Source of the DNA: Thermus albus
GTDB taxonomy: Bacteria > Deinococcota > Deinococci > Deinococcales > Thermaceae
Length of the DNA: 64,000 nt
Direction: 5' to 3'
Assembly (NCBI RefSeq): GCF_022760855.1
Contig: NZ_JAKTNR010000002.1
Coordinates: forward strand, 298,225 to 362,224
The notes below the pieces were generated by a model. The model did no database searches and was not told the DNA's origin. It saw only the letters and a program-made list of their open reading frames with translations. A program made the position numbers and the translations under genes. Shown here one piece after another: positions 20,378-29,426 of this stretch. Numbering within the stretch: the first letter of the stretch is position 1; the number at the start of each line of letters is the position of its first letter.

Positions 20378-21044
20378 GTTTGCGGAAGGCTAGAAGGCTT
20401 CCCCCCAGGAGGATGAGGAGGGTTACGCCCCAGAAGGCGGGCTTGGGCAGGTGCCAGGCCAGTTCGGGGTGGTGGGAAAGCTCGGCCAGGGTGGCGCTTC
20501 CCTCCAGGAGGAGCTTGACTCCCGCCCAGCCCACCAGGGCGTAGGCTACTTTTTCCAGGTTGGGATAGCGTTCCATTATCGCCACCACGTAACTGGCGGC
20601 CAGGCGGATGAAAAGGATACCCAGGGCTACACCCAGGAAGACCAGAAGGAGGTCTTTGGAGAAGGCCACCACCGCCAAAATGGAGTCTACGGCAAAGGCC
20701 AGGTCCACCAGGTTGATGAGGAGCACCACCCGCCAAAACTCCCGGGCGGTGACCTCGGGAAGCCGCTGGGCCTCCGGGTGGTTGCGGAAATGCTGCAGCA
20801 TGAGGAAGAGGAGGTAAAGCCCTCCCAAAACCTGGACCCACCATAGCCGGATCACGTACACGGCGAAGAGAAGGGCTAGGCCCCGCAGGAGGTAAGCCCC
20901 CAGGACCCCGTAGAACAGGGCCTTGCGGCGGAGGTGGGTGGGCAGGGGCTTGACCATCACCGCCAGCACCAAGGCATTATCTCCGGAGAGGAGGGCCTCG
21001 AGCACCGCCACGGAAAGGAGCACCAACAGCGCTTCCCCGCTCAT
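20370..21044 (-). CDS. TerC-family integral membrane protein
   Basis: About 224 residues with seven or so transmembrane helices. The paired acidic motifs SGDNALVLAVMVKPL near residue 20 and DLAFAVDSILAV near 110 are diagnostic of TerC/YkoY proteins, which export or handle metals such as manganese, for example to supply exported metalloenzymes. The open frame extends far upstream, but the ATG at 21044 overlaps the stop of the preceding esterase gene (ATGA) and gives the normal N-terminus. Confidence 0.87.
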   Translation of the reverse strand: MSGEALLVLLSVAVLEALLSGDNALVLAVMVKPLPTHLRRKALFYGVLGAYLLRGLALLFAVYVIRLWWVQVLGGLYLLFLMLQHFRNHPEAQRLPEVTAREFWRVVLLINLVDLAFAVDSILAVVAFSKDLLLVFLGVALGILFIRLAASYVVAIMERYPNLEKVAYALVGWAGVKLLLEGSATLAELSHHPELAWHLPKPAFWGVTLLILLGGSLLAFRKHA

Positions 21045-21979
21045 GCCTCCCCCAAAAGGTACCTGAGCCCTGGGGCCAGGCCTTGTTTCCACGTGACCCA
21101 GTTGTGTCCCGAGGCCCTTTCCCGGTAGGCATGGGAAACCTTGCGGTCGGCGAGGAGGGCGGCAAAGCGGCGGGCTGGAGCTAACAGCCATTCCAAAAGG
21201 CCCACCTCCAGGTAGATGCGGGGTAGGACCTGGGCGTTGGCGTACTGCCCCAAAAGCCACTCTCGGTCCCGATAGGCGTCGGTGCCACCTGGGTGGGCTT
21301 TCAGCGCTGGGGAGAGGGCCAGGACCTTGGGGAAGCGATCCGGGTGGCGCCAGGCCTGCCACAAGGAGAAAAGCCCCCCCAAGGAGGCCCCCACCAGGAC
21401 CAGATCCCCTAAGGAGCCATAGAATCCCTCCACCTCGGCCAGCACTCGGTGAAACTCCTCCTCGTAGCGTTCCGAAAAGCGGTACTCCTGGTTCCGGTCT
21501 ATGGGTTCCACGAAGACCAAGCGGACCGGGGGGATTTCGCCCGCCTCCTCTAGGGCTCGGGCCACCTTGTGCAGGCCTGCGGTGCGGTAGAAGGCCACCC
21601 CATCCTGGACTACCAGGGTGGCCTTGGGGCTTGCCCCGGTTTCGGCCACATAGTAGCGCCTCTCCCCCAGGCGGTGCCGGGCCACCTTGGGCTCCTCCCT
21701 TGGCTCGGGCGGGGCCTCAAAACGATGGCCGGGAAGCCTGACGGCCCGGGGGTAGGTCCACCAGGGGTTGTCGGCCCGCTCGGGGTTATCGGGGTCGGGG
21801 AAGGGATCTCCCCTTGCGTCCAAAAAGGCATACTCCACGTAGGCTCCTTCCGGGAACTCCAGGGTGACGGGGCCTGAAAGGGGAAGGGGGTTTTTCTCCC
21901 AGTCGGTGAAATCCCCGATTAAGGCCTGGGCCCCAGGAGGGGGTAGGAAGGTGACGGTGCGCCGAGAGACCCGTACCAC
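21041..21979 (-). CDS. Alpha/beta hydrolase, enterochelin-esterase-like
   Basis: A 312-residue protein with an N-terminal beta-sandwich like the early-set domain of enterochelin esterases and glycogen-branching enzymes (LPPPGAQALIGDFTDWEKNPLPL). An alpha/beta hydrolase domain follows. The nucleophile Ser is in GASLGG near residue 200; the catalytic His is probably in SGHNWVTWKQ near 295. It starts at GTG. The physiological ester is unknown; the Thermus homologues are usually called putative esterases. Followed by the TerC-like and methyltransferase genes with overlapping ends. Confidence 0.85.
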   Translation of the reverse strand: MVRVSRRTVTFLPPPGAQALIGDFTDWEKNPLPLSGPVTLEFPEGAYVEYAFLDARGDPFPDPDNPERADNPWWTYPRAVRLPGHRFEAPPEPREEPKVARHRLGERRYYVAETGASPKATLVVQDGVAFYRTAGLHKVARALEEAGEIPPVRLVFVEPIDRNQEYRFSERYEEEFHRVLAEVEGFYGSLGDLVLVGASLGGLFSLWQAWRHPDRFPKVLALSPALKAHPGGTDAYRDREWLLGQYANAQVLPRIYLEVGLLEWLLAPARRFAALLADRKVSHAYRERASGHNWVTWKQGLAPGLRYLLGEA

Positions 21980-22010
21980 GGATCCACTCTACCCGGAAGG
22001 CTTCGCCCGT

Positions 22011-22850
22011 TCAAAGCTTGTCCAGGTCGGGGTAGAGAAGGAGAAGCTCCTCTTCCGTGAGGGCCTCGCCCTCCTTTTCCGGGGTCCAGGAGAGGTAGGC
22101 GGCCATGAGGGTATAGGGGCTGGAGCCTGCCAGGTCCATAAGGGCCTCCCGTGCCCGAGACCGGGTCAAGGGGGACCGGGGAGGAAGAAGCCTGTGGTCG
22201 GCCAAAAGGAGGCTTACCGCCAGGTAGCGTCCCCTGGGTTCCACCAGGGCCTGGTATCCCTCCGCCACCTGCTTTTTCCCCTCAAAGTGGCGGAAGGTTT
22301 CCTGGTACTTGCTTCGCTCCTCCAGCATCCAGGCGTCAAACCGGGCCAGGGCCTCCTCCTCGGAACCCGCCGCCACCTGGTAATCGCCAAAGCGCCAGGC
22401 GGCCTCCTCCCGGAGGAGTAAAAGCGCCGCCTCGTCCACCAGGTCCGCCAGGCCCTTGGCGGAGGTGGTGTCCGCTTCCTCGGCCAAGCGCCTTAGGGCC
22501 CTTTGCACCTGGGGACGGGCCAGGAGGGCCAGGCGTAACCTGGCCACGCTGGCGGTGGGACCTTCCCCTGCCCGGCGGAGGCCCCGCACCATGTAGGCAG
22601 TCATCAGGATCAATCCAAAAAATACCAACACTGGCACCAGGCCTAGACTTGTGCCTCCACCCCCGGGGTAGACCACGATGGGGCCGGGATGGGTGGGGTA
22701 GGATGGGGCCGGCATGGGGAAGACGGGGGCGGGGCCAGGGCTCATGGGAGGTGGGCTTGGGTTGTAGGGGCGCCCGCCCACCCCACCCCCGCTTTTCTGG
22801 GCAAGGGCCATGGCCAGTCCCAGAAGAAGGACCCAGAGGAGGCGGCGCAT
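22011..22850 (-). CDS. DUF1517 membrane protein with signal peptide
   Basis: A 279-residue protein with a signal peptide (RRLLWVLLLGLAMALAQ), a long Pro/Gly-rich region (about residues 20-65), one transmembrane helix (about 68-90) and a cytosolic domain. The ASVARLRLALLARPQVQRAL...EADTTSAKGLADLVDEAALLLLR segment is the DUF1517 signature, a family shared with cyanobacteria and chloroplasts. Function is not known. It is divergent from lon, 110 bp apart. Confidence 0.8.
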   Translation of the reverse strand: MRRLLWVLLLGLAMALAQKSGGGVGGRPYNPSPPPMSPGPAPVFPMPAPSYPTHPGPIVVYPGGGGTSLGLVPVLVFFGLILMTAYMVRGLRRAGEGPTASVARLRLALLARPQVQRALRRLAEEADTTSAKGLADLVDEAALLLLREEAAWRFGDYQVAAGSEEEALARFDAWMLEERSKYQETFRHFEGKKQVAEGYQALVEPRGRYLAVSLLLADHRLLPPRSPLTRSRAREALMDLAGSSPYTLMAAYLSWTPEKEGEALTEEELLLLYPDLDKL

Positions 22851-22908
22851 GGCTTTAAGCTTACGTCAGGAATGGGGGCCTGGTGCTAAACGCCATAATG
22901 CAGTAAAC

Positions 22909-22935
22909 TTGACATAGGTAGGCTTAGGATATGGA
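22909..22935 (+). promoter_or_regulatory. Possible lon promoter
   Basis: A perfect TTGACA at 22909-22914 is followed 15 bp later by TATGGA. The spacing is short, so this is a weak call, but it lies at the right distance (25 bp) from the preferred lon start. Confidence 0.35.
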
Positions 22936-22960
22936 CGAGATCAAGGAAAGGGGGGAAACC

Positions 22961-25387
22961 ATGCTGCCAGAAACCCTGCCCGTTTGCCCGGTGAGGGGCT
23001 CGGTCATCTACCCCACCATGGTGATGCCCATAGATGCTGGCCGGCCCATCTCCATCCGGGCCATTGACGAGGCCTTGGCCCGGGAACGGGTGCTTCTCAT
23101 TGTGAGCCAGAAGGACAAGGAGGTGGAAACCCCTAAGCCTTCCGACCTTTACGAGGTGGGGACCGCCTGCAACATCCTCAAGATGCGCAAGAACCCGGAT
23201 GGCTCTGTCCAGGTGTTGGTCCAGGCCTTTGCCCGGGTGTGGGTGAAGGAGTGGCTGGACCTGGGGGACCACCTCGAGGCCAAGGGGGAGGTGCTCTCCG
23301 ACGAGCCCGGAGAGGCCACCTTGGTCAAGGCCCTGGTGCGGGAGGTGAAGGATAGGTTCCAGGCCCTTCTCAAGGAGGGCAAGTACCTGGCCCCCGAGGT
23401 GGCGCAGTTCATCTTGAACCTGGAGGACCCCAGCCAGCTGGCGGATTACGTCGCCTTCCACATGGACTTCCGCCTGGAGGACAAGCAGCGGGTTTTGGAA
23501 ATCCCCAGTGTGGCGGAGCGGCTCAAAAGGGTGTTGGTCCTCCTCGAGGCGGAGCTGGAGCTCATAGAAACGCAAAGGCGCATCCAGCAACAGGTCAAGG
23601 AGGAGATTGACCGCAACCAAAGGGAGTACTTCCTCCGGGAGCAGATGAAGGCCATCCAGCGGGAGCTCCACGGGGAAGAGGGGGCCGAGGAGGTGGAGGA
23701 ATTCCGCAAGAAGGTGGAGGAGCTGGACCTGCCCCCCGTGGTGCGGCAGGAGGTGGAGCGGGAACTCAACCGCTTCGCCCGCATGCACCCCGATTCCGCC
23801 GAGGCCAGCGTCATCCGCACCTATCTGGACTGGATCGTCAACCTTCCCTGGAACGTGCGCACCGAGGACAACCTGGACCTAAACCGGGCCAAGGAGATCC
23901 TGGAGCGGGACCACTACGGTTTGGAGAAGGTGAAGGACCGGGTGTTGGAGTATCTGGCGGTGCGGAAGCTGAAGGCGGAAAGGGCCAATCGGGGGGAGAT
24001 TCCCAAAGAGGAGGTGAACAAGGGGCCCATCCTCCTCTTCGTGGGGCCTCCGGGGGTGGGGAAGACCTCCATCGCCAAGAGCATCGCCGAGGCCCTGGGC
24101 CGCAAGTATGTGCGCATCTCCTTGGGGGGTGTGCGGGATGAATCCGACATCCGGGGGCACCGGCGCACCTACATCGGGGCCATGCCCGGCCGCATCATCC
24201 AGGGCCTGCGCCAGGCGGGCACCAAGAACCCCGTCTTCCTCCTGGACGAGGTGGACAAGCTGGGGATCTCCTACCAGGGCGACCCGGCGGCGGCCCTCCT
24301 CGAGGTCCTGGACCCCGCTCAGAACAAGGAGTTCGTGGACCACTACCTGGGGGTGCCCTTTGACCTTTCCGAGGTGATGTTCATCTGCACCGCCAACTTC
24401 CCCCAGAACATCCCGGCCCCCCTTTGGGACCGGATGGAGGCCATAGAGTTTACCAGCTACATTGAGCAGGAGAAGCTGGAGATCGCCAAGCGCTACCTCC
24501 TACCCCGGCAGATGCGGGAGACCGGCCTCCTCGAGGGCCAAGTGGTGATCACGGAGGCGGCCCTTATGCGCCTCATCACCCATTACACCCGCGAGGCCGG
24601 GGTGCGCCAGCTGGAACGGGAGATCGGCTCCTTGTTGCGCAAGGCGGCGCGGCAGATTCTGGAAGAGGGCAAGAAACGGGTACGCATCACGGAAAGGGAC
24701 CTGGAAAGGTACCTAGGCCCTCCCCGCTTCCTCCCGGAAACCGAGGCCCGCGAGCCCCAGGTGGGGGTGGCCACGGGCATGTACTACACCCCCGTGGGCG
24801 GGGACATCATGTTTGTGGAGGTCTCGGTGATGCCCGGCAAGGGCAACCTGATCCTCACCGGGCAGCTGGGGGATGTGATGAAGGAATCCGCCCGGGCAGC
24901 GCTTTCCTACGCTAAGCGCAACGCCGAGCGCTTCGGCATCCCCTTGAAGCGCTTTGAGGAGTCGGACATCCACATCCATGTGCCGGCGGGGGCCATTCCC
25001 AAGGAAGGTCCTTCCGCCGGGGTGGCCATCGTGAGCGCCTTGGTCAGCGCCCTCACGGAGGTGCCCGTGCGCCACGACATCGCCATGACCGGGGAGATCA
25101 CCTTGACGGGCCGGGTCTTGCCCATCGGGGGGGTTAAGGAGAAGGTGCTGGGGGCCAGGCGGGCGGGGATCCGGGAGGTGATCCTTCCCAAGCAAAACGA
25201 AGCCGATCTCAGCGACATCCCCAAGCCCCTGCGCCAGAACATGACCTTCCAGTTCGTGGAGCACCTGGACCAGGTCCTGGACCTGGCCCTGGTGGGGGGG
25301 CTTAAGGCCCTGGAGGAACGGGCCCGGCAGACCAAGGCCAAGGGTGCAAGGGGGCGGGCCAGGAAGGAAGTGGTGGCCCATGCCTAG
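22961..25387 (+). CDS. lon: ATP-dependent protease Lon
   Basis: Lon unfolds and degrades damaged and regulatory proteins. The roughly 808 residues have an N-terminal substrate-binding domain, a AAA+ module with Walker [10 protein letters not shown] near 363, and a C-terminal Ser-Lys protease domain (Ser in [11 protein letters not shown] near 684, Lys in [14 protein letters not shown] near 725). The frame opens at 22931, but the ATG at 22961 is preceded by GGAAAGGGGGG and gives the family N-terminus [17 protein letters not shown]. It is divergent from the DUF1517 gene and convergent with bshA. Confidence 0.97.
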   Translation: MLPETLPVCPVRGSVIYPTMVMPIDAGRPISIRAIDEALARERVLLIVSQKDKEVETPKPSDLYEVGTACNILKMRKNPDGSVQVLVQAFARVWVKEWLDLGDHLEAKGEVLSDEPGEATLVKALVREVKDRFQALLKEGKYLAPEVAQFILNLEDPSQLADYVAFHMDFRLEDKQRVLEIPSVAERLKRVLVLLEAELELIETQRRIQQQVKEEIDRNQREYFLREQMKAIQRELHGEEGAEEVEEFRKKVEELDLPPVVRQEVERELNRFARMHPDSAEASVIRTYLDWIVNLPWNVRTEDNLDLNRAKEILERDHYGLEKVKDRVLEYLAVRKLKAERANRGEIPKEEVNKGPILLFVGPPGVGKTSIAKSIAEALGRKYVRISLGGVRDESDIRGHRRTYIGAMPGRIIQGLRQAGTKNPVFLLDEVDKLGISYQGDPAAALLEVLDPAQNKEFVDHYLGVPFDLSEVMFICTANFPQNIPAPLWDRMEAIEFTSYIEQEKLEIAKRYLLPRQMRETGLLEGQVVITEAALMRLITHYTREAGVRQLEREIGSLLRKAARQILEEGKKRVRITERDLERYLGPPRFLPETEAREPQVGVATGMYYTPVGGDIMFVEVSVMPGKGNLILTGQLGDVMKESARAALSYAKRNAERFGIPLKRFEESDIHIHVPAGAIPKEGPSAGVAIVSALVSALTEVPVRHDIAMTGEITLTGRVLPIGGVKEKVLGARRAGIREVILPKQNEADLSDIPKPLRQNMTFQFVEHLDQVLDLALVGGLKALEERARQTKAKGARGRARKEVVAHA

Positions 25388-25420
25388 GGGGCAGCCCCGG
25401 TGACGGGAACCCCGTTTTCT

Positions 25421-25448
25421 CCCCGCCGTGGGACCTTCCCCGGCGGGG
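25421..25448 (+). terminator. Hairpin between convergent lon and bshA
   Basis: CCCCGCCG and CGGCGGGG form an 8-bp stem with a 12-base loop, followed by TTTAGG on the plus strand. It overlaps the region between the lon stop and the bshA stop and could serve both strands, though T-runs are short. Confidence 0.55.
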
Positions 25449-25449
25449 T

Positions 25450-26568
25450 TTAGGTTTCCGATCCGCAAGGGGGGGCCCCCAGGGCCTTCTGGTACACCTC
25501 CAGGTAGGCCTGGGTGATCCTTTCGGGGTGGAAATGGGCCATGGCGTATTCCCGGGCTAACTTGCGCATCCTGGGGAGTTTGGGATGGGCGAGGAGGTCC
25601 AGCACCGCCTGGGCGAAGCCTTCCAGGTCCCCCAACTCCACCAGGCGCCCCACCTCGGGGCGAACCAGTTCAGGAACGCCGCCCACCGCGGTGGCCACCA
25701 CGGGAACCCCGCTGGCCAGGGCCTCGAGGGCCGCCTGCCCGAAGGATTCCTCCTCCGAGGCCAGGAGAAATAGATCGGCGGCTCCCAGAATCTCCTCCGG
25801 GTGGGGGGTGGGGGGATGGAAGGAAACCCAGCGCCCCACCCCCAGCTCCTCGGCCACCCGCTTGGCCTCCCCCTCCTCCGGGCCCTTGCCCAGAAGGAGA
25901 AGCCTGGCCTTTGCCCTTCTCCGCACCTTGGCGAAGGCCCTGACGATGTCCGGCACCCTCTTGATGGGGCGGAAGTTGGAGGCGTGCACCAAAAGCCACT
26001 CCCCCTCTTCCGTATAAAGCTTCTTACGCTCCGGCCTGGGGTAGAAGCGCTCCGGGTCCACCGCGTTGTGGATCACCACGGGGCTAACCCCAAAGGCCTT
26101 CTCTGCCTCCTGGGCCAAGGCCCGGCTGACCGCGGTGGTGGCCTTGGCCCTTTGCAGGGCCTTCCGGGTGGGCCCATGGAAGGCGGGGTCCATCCCCAAA
26201 ACCGATACGTCCGTGCCATGGAGGGTGTGCACTATGGGCAGTTCCTCCCCAAGGGCCAGGTAGGCGGCGGCGGCGTGGGGGATGGCATAGTGGGTGTGGA
26301 CCAGGTCCAGCTGCAGGCGTTTGGCTTCTCGCTCCAGCACCCCAGCCAGGGAAAGGGTGTAAAGGGGGCCGGGGAAGACGGGGTAAAAGGGGAGGTCCAC
26401 AGGGATGTAGACCACAGGGCTGTCCTTGGGGAGGCGGAAGGGCCTTTCCGTGGCGAAAAGATAGACCCGGTGGCCCATCTGGGCCAGGCGGTGGGCCAGC
26501 TCCGTGGCCACGATGCCACTGCCCCCGAGGCCGGGGTAGGCGACCAGGCCGATCCTCAAGGCCTTCAC
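25450..26568 (-). CDS. bshA: N-acetyl-alpha-D-glucosaminyl L-malate synthase (bacillithiol synthesis)
   Basis: A 372-residue GT4 glycosyltransferase that joins malate to UDP-GlcNAc, the first step of bacillithiol. The N-terminus (YPGLGGSGIVATELAHRLAQ), HTHYAIPHA near 95, LHGTDVSVLG near 118, HNAVDPERF near 165, and the donor-site EEESFGQAALEALASG near 277 match BshA. It starts at GTG. Bacillithiol is the low-molecular-weight thiol known in Deinococcus-Thermus, so the assignment fits. Confidence 0.9.
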   Translation of the reverse strand: MKALRIGLVAYPGLGGSGIVATELAHRLAQMGHRVYLFATERPFRLPKDSPVVYIPVDLPFYPVFPGPLYTLSLAGVLEREAKRLQLDLVHTHYAIPHAAAAYLALGEELPIVHTLHGTDVSVLGMDPAFHGPTRKALQRAKATTAVSRALAQEAEKAFGVSPVVIHNAVDPERFYPRPERKKLYTEEGEWLLVHASNFRPIKRVPDIVRAFAKVRRRAKARLLLLGKGPEEGEAKRVAEELGVGRWVSFHPPTPHPEEILGAADLFLLASEEESFGQAALEALASGVPVVATAVGGVPELVRPEVGRLVELGDLEGFAQAVLDLLAHPKLPRMRKLAREYAMAHFHPERITQAYLEVYQKALGAPPCGSET

Positions 26569-26614
26569 GCTAAAACCCGTGGGTGGGAAAGGGGTTTAGC
26601 CTGCCTTTCCCGGC

Positions 26615-26640
26615 ACCTCCTTAAGGAGGAGGCGGTTTTT
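26615..26640 (+). other. 14-bp perfect palindrome upstream of bshA
   Basis: CCTCC-TTAA-GGAGG at 26616-26629 is followed on the plus strand by AGGCGGTTTTT, which resembles a terminator but no plus-strand gene ends here. On the minus strand it contains a perfect AAGGAGGTG, 45 bp upstream of the bshA GTG, with no small open frame behind it. It may be leader structure. Confidence 0.35.
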
Positions 26641-26703
26641 CTAGGTGCTTCCTTTAGCCACCGACGGGTCATGCCCCCAGTTTACCGCAGGGGACGAAGG
26701 TCC

Positions 26704-27210
26704 TTACGGACGCCAGCCCGAGGGGCTTGCGGGGTAGGGAGGGTTGGCCTTCTTGGGGACCTCGAGGCGGAAAAGCCGCGGGAGGCTGACCACGCCTCCC
26801 GTGCCGTTAGCCTGGACCAGGGCCTGGTCCAAAAGGGCGGAAAGCTCCAGGAGAAACCGGTCCTGGCGCTCCTTGGCCACGGGGAGAGCCCCGAAGGTGA
26901 AGCAGGCGGGGTTGACCGCCTGGCAGTGGGGTTCCACCCGTAGCCTACCCCCCAGGAAGTACACCCTCCAGGCCCCAAGCTCCACCCGGTACCCCGCCCG
27001 CAGGTGGTCCCGGTACTGCTCGGAGAGCCGCCTCCATAGCTCCTGGGATTCCTTTCCAGAAGGACTCAGGGTGTAGCGCCACTCCTGGGCTTTCCCCTGG
27101 GTTAGGGTCTGGCTCCGGGTGAGCCGCCAGTCCTCGGCCAAGGCCCAAGGAAAGGCCAGGAAGCCCAAGGCCAGGAAAAGGCAGGACCTCCAGGTGCCCA
27201 TGCCCTTCAT
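26704..27210 (-). CDS. Exported protein of unknown function
   Basis: From the ATG at 27210 the protein is about 168 residues and starts with a clear signal peptide (MKGMGTWRSCLFLALGFLAFPWALA). The mature part begins EDWRLTRSQTLTQGKAQEWRYTL and has two cysteines (EPHCQAVNPACFTF) that could form a disulfide in the periplasm. I do not recognise a family. A longer frame from GTG at 27282 would put 24 residues before the signal peptide and is unlikely. Confidence 0.65.
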   Translation of the reverse strand: MKGMGTWRSCLFLALGFLAFPWALAEDWRLTRSQTLTQGKAQEWRYTLSPSGKESQELWRRLSEQYRDHLRAGYRVELGAWRVYFLGGRLRVEPHCQAVNPACFTFGALPVAKERQDRFLLELSALLDQALVQANGTGGVVSLPRLFRLEVPKKANPPYPASPSGWRP

Positions 27211-27283
27211 GATGCCATGGCCAGGGGAAGGGGTGGGTGATGCGTACCCCAAGGGGATGGCCCTCTGGCTGGGCTTATCCACT

Positions 27284-27529
27284 TCAAAGGCTTCTAAGGA
27301 TTTCCTCCCCTTCCTCCATGTACTGATCCCAGGGGATCAGGACGCGCTCCTGGCCTGAACAGGCCGCATAGTAGGGAAGGTCCAGGCGGAGGGGGGAGCG
27401 GAGTTGCTGGTATTCCTGGACCAAGGCGGGGGGAGGCTTGGGGTAGAGGCGGGGACGGAGCCTTTCCAAGAGAAGGCTCAGGCGGAAGACCCAAAGGGTT
27501 TGGCGACCGGGGGAAGGGCCCCTTTTCAT
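27284..27529 (-). CDS. Small protein of unknown function
   Basis: An 81-residue protein, basic in its first half (RRL/RLRPRLYPKPP) and acidic at the end (YMEEGEEILRSL). No family is recognised. It follows the VWA gene by two bases on the same strand, so it is probably the last gene of the MoxR-MNT-HEPN-VWA operon, and is directly followed by the exported protein. Confidence 0.55.
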   Translation of the reverse strand: MKRGPSPGRQTLWVFRLSLLLERLRPRLYPKPPPALVQEYQQLRSPLRLDLPYYAACSGQERVLIPWDQYMEEGEEILRSL

Positions 27530-27531
27530 GC

Positions 27532-28755
27532 TCAGTTCCTCCTGACCTTTTTGTTCAGGAAGTCCAGAAGAAGGTACCTTCCGATGTTGCCCGGGTGGGT
27601 GAGGTAGGCCTTACCCCGGGTGATCTGGGAGAGCTTCTTCACGAAGGCCAGAAGCTCGGGCTCCCGGGCCAGCATGAAGGTGTGGATCGGGATGCCCTCC
27701 TTCCGGGCTAAGGTGGCCTCCTTCAGGGTTTCCGCCAGGATCAAGGGATCCAGGCCCCAGGCGTTTTTGTAGATCTCCCCGCTGGGCAAGGTGATGGCCG
27801 AGGGCTTGCCGTCGGTGATGAGGATCATCTGCCGCATCTCCCCGCCCATCTTCTTGAGGAGGGTCCGGGCCAGCTCCAGCCCCGCCTTGGTGTTGGTGTG
27901 GTAGGGCCCCACCTGGGCCAGGGGTAGCCGGGAAAGGGGGATCTCCTCGGCGCTATCGTGGAAGAGGACGAAGCGCACCCGGTCCCCGGGGTACTGGGTG
28001 CGGATGAGGTGGGCCAGGGCCAGGGCCACCTTCTTGGCGGGGGTGAAGCGGTCCTCCCCATAGAGGATCATGGAGTGGGAACAGTCTAGGAGGACCACGG
28101 TGCTCATGCTGGCGGTGTACTCCGCCAAATCTATGACCAGATCCTCTGGGGAAAGCTCCGCCAGGCTCTTAATGGCGGCCCTTTTGAGGGTTTCCGGTAC
28201 GTTGAGCTCCAAGGGGTCTCCCCACTCAAAGCCCTTGGTTTCCCCGGTTTTTTCCACCCCTGGGGCGTGGTGGGGGGTGGGGTGGAGGCCCGGGGCGTTG
28301 CGGCCTAAAGCCCCCAGGAGTTCCCGGAGGCTCTTGAGGCCCAGGAAGTCGGAAGCTTTTTCCGTGAGCTCAAAACGGGCTTCTCCCGCCTCTCCCGTGT
28401 ACCCACCTTGGGCGGGGTGCGTAGGGTCCTCTCCAGGTAGGCGGATGTACCCGGCCTCCCGTAGCCTTTCCAGCATGCGGGTGAGGGCCTGGTGGAGCCG
28501 GGTGTCCTCCTTGCGCTCGGCGAAGCGGGCTTCCCGAAGCCAGTCCTCCGGCACCAGCTCGTTTTTGAGGAGGGCCTGGAGGAGGGCGTCGTAGAGGTCC
28601 TCGAGGGTGGGCCGGCGTTCAGGGTCCGGGTCGTAGCGCTGGAAGGGGTCGGAAAAGCCCGAGTCCAGAAGGAAATCCTCGAGGAGGCTGAGGATCTCCT
28701 CGGGGGAAAGGTCTTCCAGGCCTCCCTCGTAGCGGCTATAGCGGATGGCCCTCAT
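27532..28755 (-). CDS. VWA-domain protein (MoxR partner)
   Basis: A 407-residue cytosolic protein with a helical N-terminal half and a von Willebrand A domain. The metal-ion-dependent adhesion site reads [19 protein letters not shown] near residue 222 (DxSxS), with later Thr and Asp in YHTNTKAGL and LITDGKPS. Together with the AAA+ ATPase upstream in the operon it forms a MoxR/VWA pair, a chaperone-like system acting on protein complexes. Its ATG overlaps the HEPN stop (ATGA), so expression is tied to the MNT/HEPN genes. Confidence 0.87.
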   Translation of the reverse strand: MRAIRYSRYEGGLEDLSPEEILSLLEDFLLDSGFSDPFQRYDPDPERRPTLEDLYDALLQALLKNELVPEDWLREARFAERKEDTRLHQALTRMLERLREAGYIRLPGEDPTHPAQGGYTGEAGEARFELTEKASDFLGLKSLRELLGALGRNAPGLHPTPHHAPGVEKTGETKGFEWGDPLELNVPETLKRAAIKSLAELSPEDLVIDLAEYTASMSTVVLLDCSHSMILYGEDRFTPAKKVALALAHLIRTQYPGDRVRFVLFHDSAEEIPLSRLPLAQVGPYHTNTKAGLELARTLLKKMGGEMRQMILITDGKPSAITLPSGEIYKNAWGLDPLILAETLKEATLARKEGIPIHTFMLAREPELLAFVKKLSQITRGKAYLTHPGNIGRYLLLDFLNKKVRRN

Positions 28756-29138
28756 CCATCATCCTCCCAAAGAACCGTGCCCATGAGCCGGGCATAGCCG
28801 CCAAGCCTTGTGAAGATGGCCTGTGCCAAGGCCTCATTGTAGGTGTGAACCGTTAGGTGGCGGTCGTCGGCCATGGATAGGGCCAGGCGGGCCTCTTCTT
28901 CCTCCATTAGGCCTACCTCATGGGCCAGCCGGAAGGCCCGTTTGGGGCTTGCCGCCTCCAACCCTTCCTTCTCCTTTAGAAAAGCTCCGAGGGCCTTCCA
29001 AAAGGCCTCAAAGGTATGCTCAAAGCGCCGTGTGGCCGCATCGCGTTCTAACGGGCTTGGTGCTTCCCGGTATGCCAGCTCTTCCAGGGTACCAAGAGCC
29101 CTTTTGGCTATCGCCAGGCGTTCTAGAACTCGGCCCAT
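28752..29138 (-). CDS. HEPN-domain protein (HI0074-like, partner of MNT)
   Basis: Read from the ATG at 29138, a 128-residue all-alpha HEPN protein. The motif DDRHLTVHTYNEA near the C-terminus supplies the R-x4-H signature of HEPN ribonucleases/toxins of the MNT-HEPN type. In that toxin-antitoxin system MNT AMPylates HEPN. The start overlaps the expected end of the MNT gene. Because of a one-base shift in MNT, the frame now reads continuously from 29426, giving a 224-residue fused open frame. Whether the fused or separate product is made cannot be told. Confidence 0.75.
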   Translation of the reverse strand: MGRVLERLAIAKRALGTLEELAYREAPSPLERDAATRRFEHTFEAFWKALGAFLKEKEGLEAASPKRAFRLAHEVGLMEEEEARLALSMADDRHLTVHTYNEALAQAIFTRLGGYARLMGTVLWEDDG

Positions 29139-29426
29139 ACCATCCCTTCCTTCAGAACCTTTTCGCCAAAGGCGGGATCTACTTCCTCCAGGTCCACCAG
29201 GTCCTACCCGTCCAAGCACCGGGGCTTCCTCCAAGGCTTCCCTTTGGAGGGGAAGGAGCTCCCCGAGGGGCAGGGGGCCCAAGAGGGCTAGGTCCAGGTC
29301 CGAACCGCGCTGGGCGTCTCCCCGGGCGTGGGAGCCATAGAGGATCAGCTTCACCCCTTTGCCCTGAAGGTAGGGGGCTAGCGTCTTCAGCACGGCTTCC
29401 TTGTCCCGCTCCAGGCTAGTTGTCAT
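29123..29426 (-). pseudogene. Minimal nucleotidyltransferase (MNT) with an apparent +1 frameshift
   Basis: Starts [20 protein letters not shown] and has the MNT signature GSHARGDAQRGSDLDL near residue 31. After LGRV (near 73) the frame turns to low-complexity GPGGPGGSRSR. If one G of the GG at 29203-29204 is removed, the reading becomes DLVDLEEVDPAFGEKVL and runs to a TAG at 29123-29125, the usual MNT C-terminus, overlapping the HEPN start. The segment of 304 bases is 3n+1, as expected for a one-base insertion. It overlaps the ATPase stop by 11 bp. Mutation, sequencing error or programmed shift are all possible. Confidence 0.7.

Noticed and set aside
23321..23334. CTTGGTCA in lon as a mini-element copy
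   Set aside because: No hairpin follows and the bases are normal Lon codons.
26616..26640. Terminator of a plus-strand gene
   Set aside because: No plus-strand gene ends near it; lon stops 1.2 kb upstream and already has its own hairpin.
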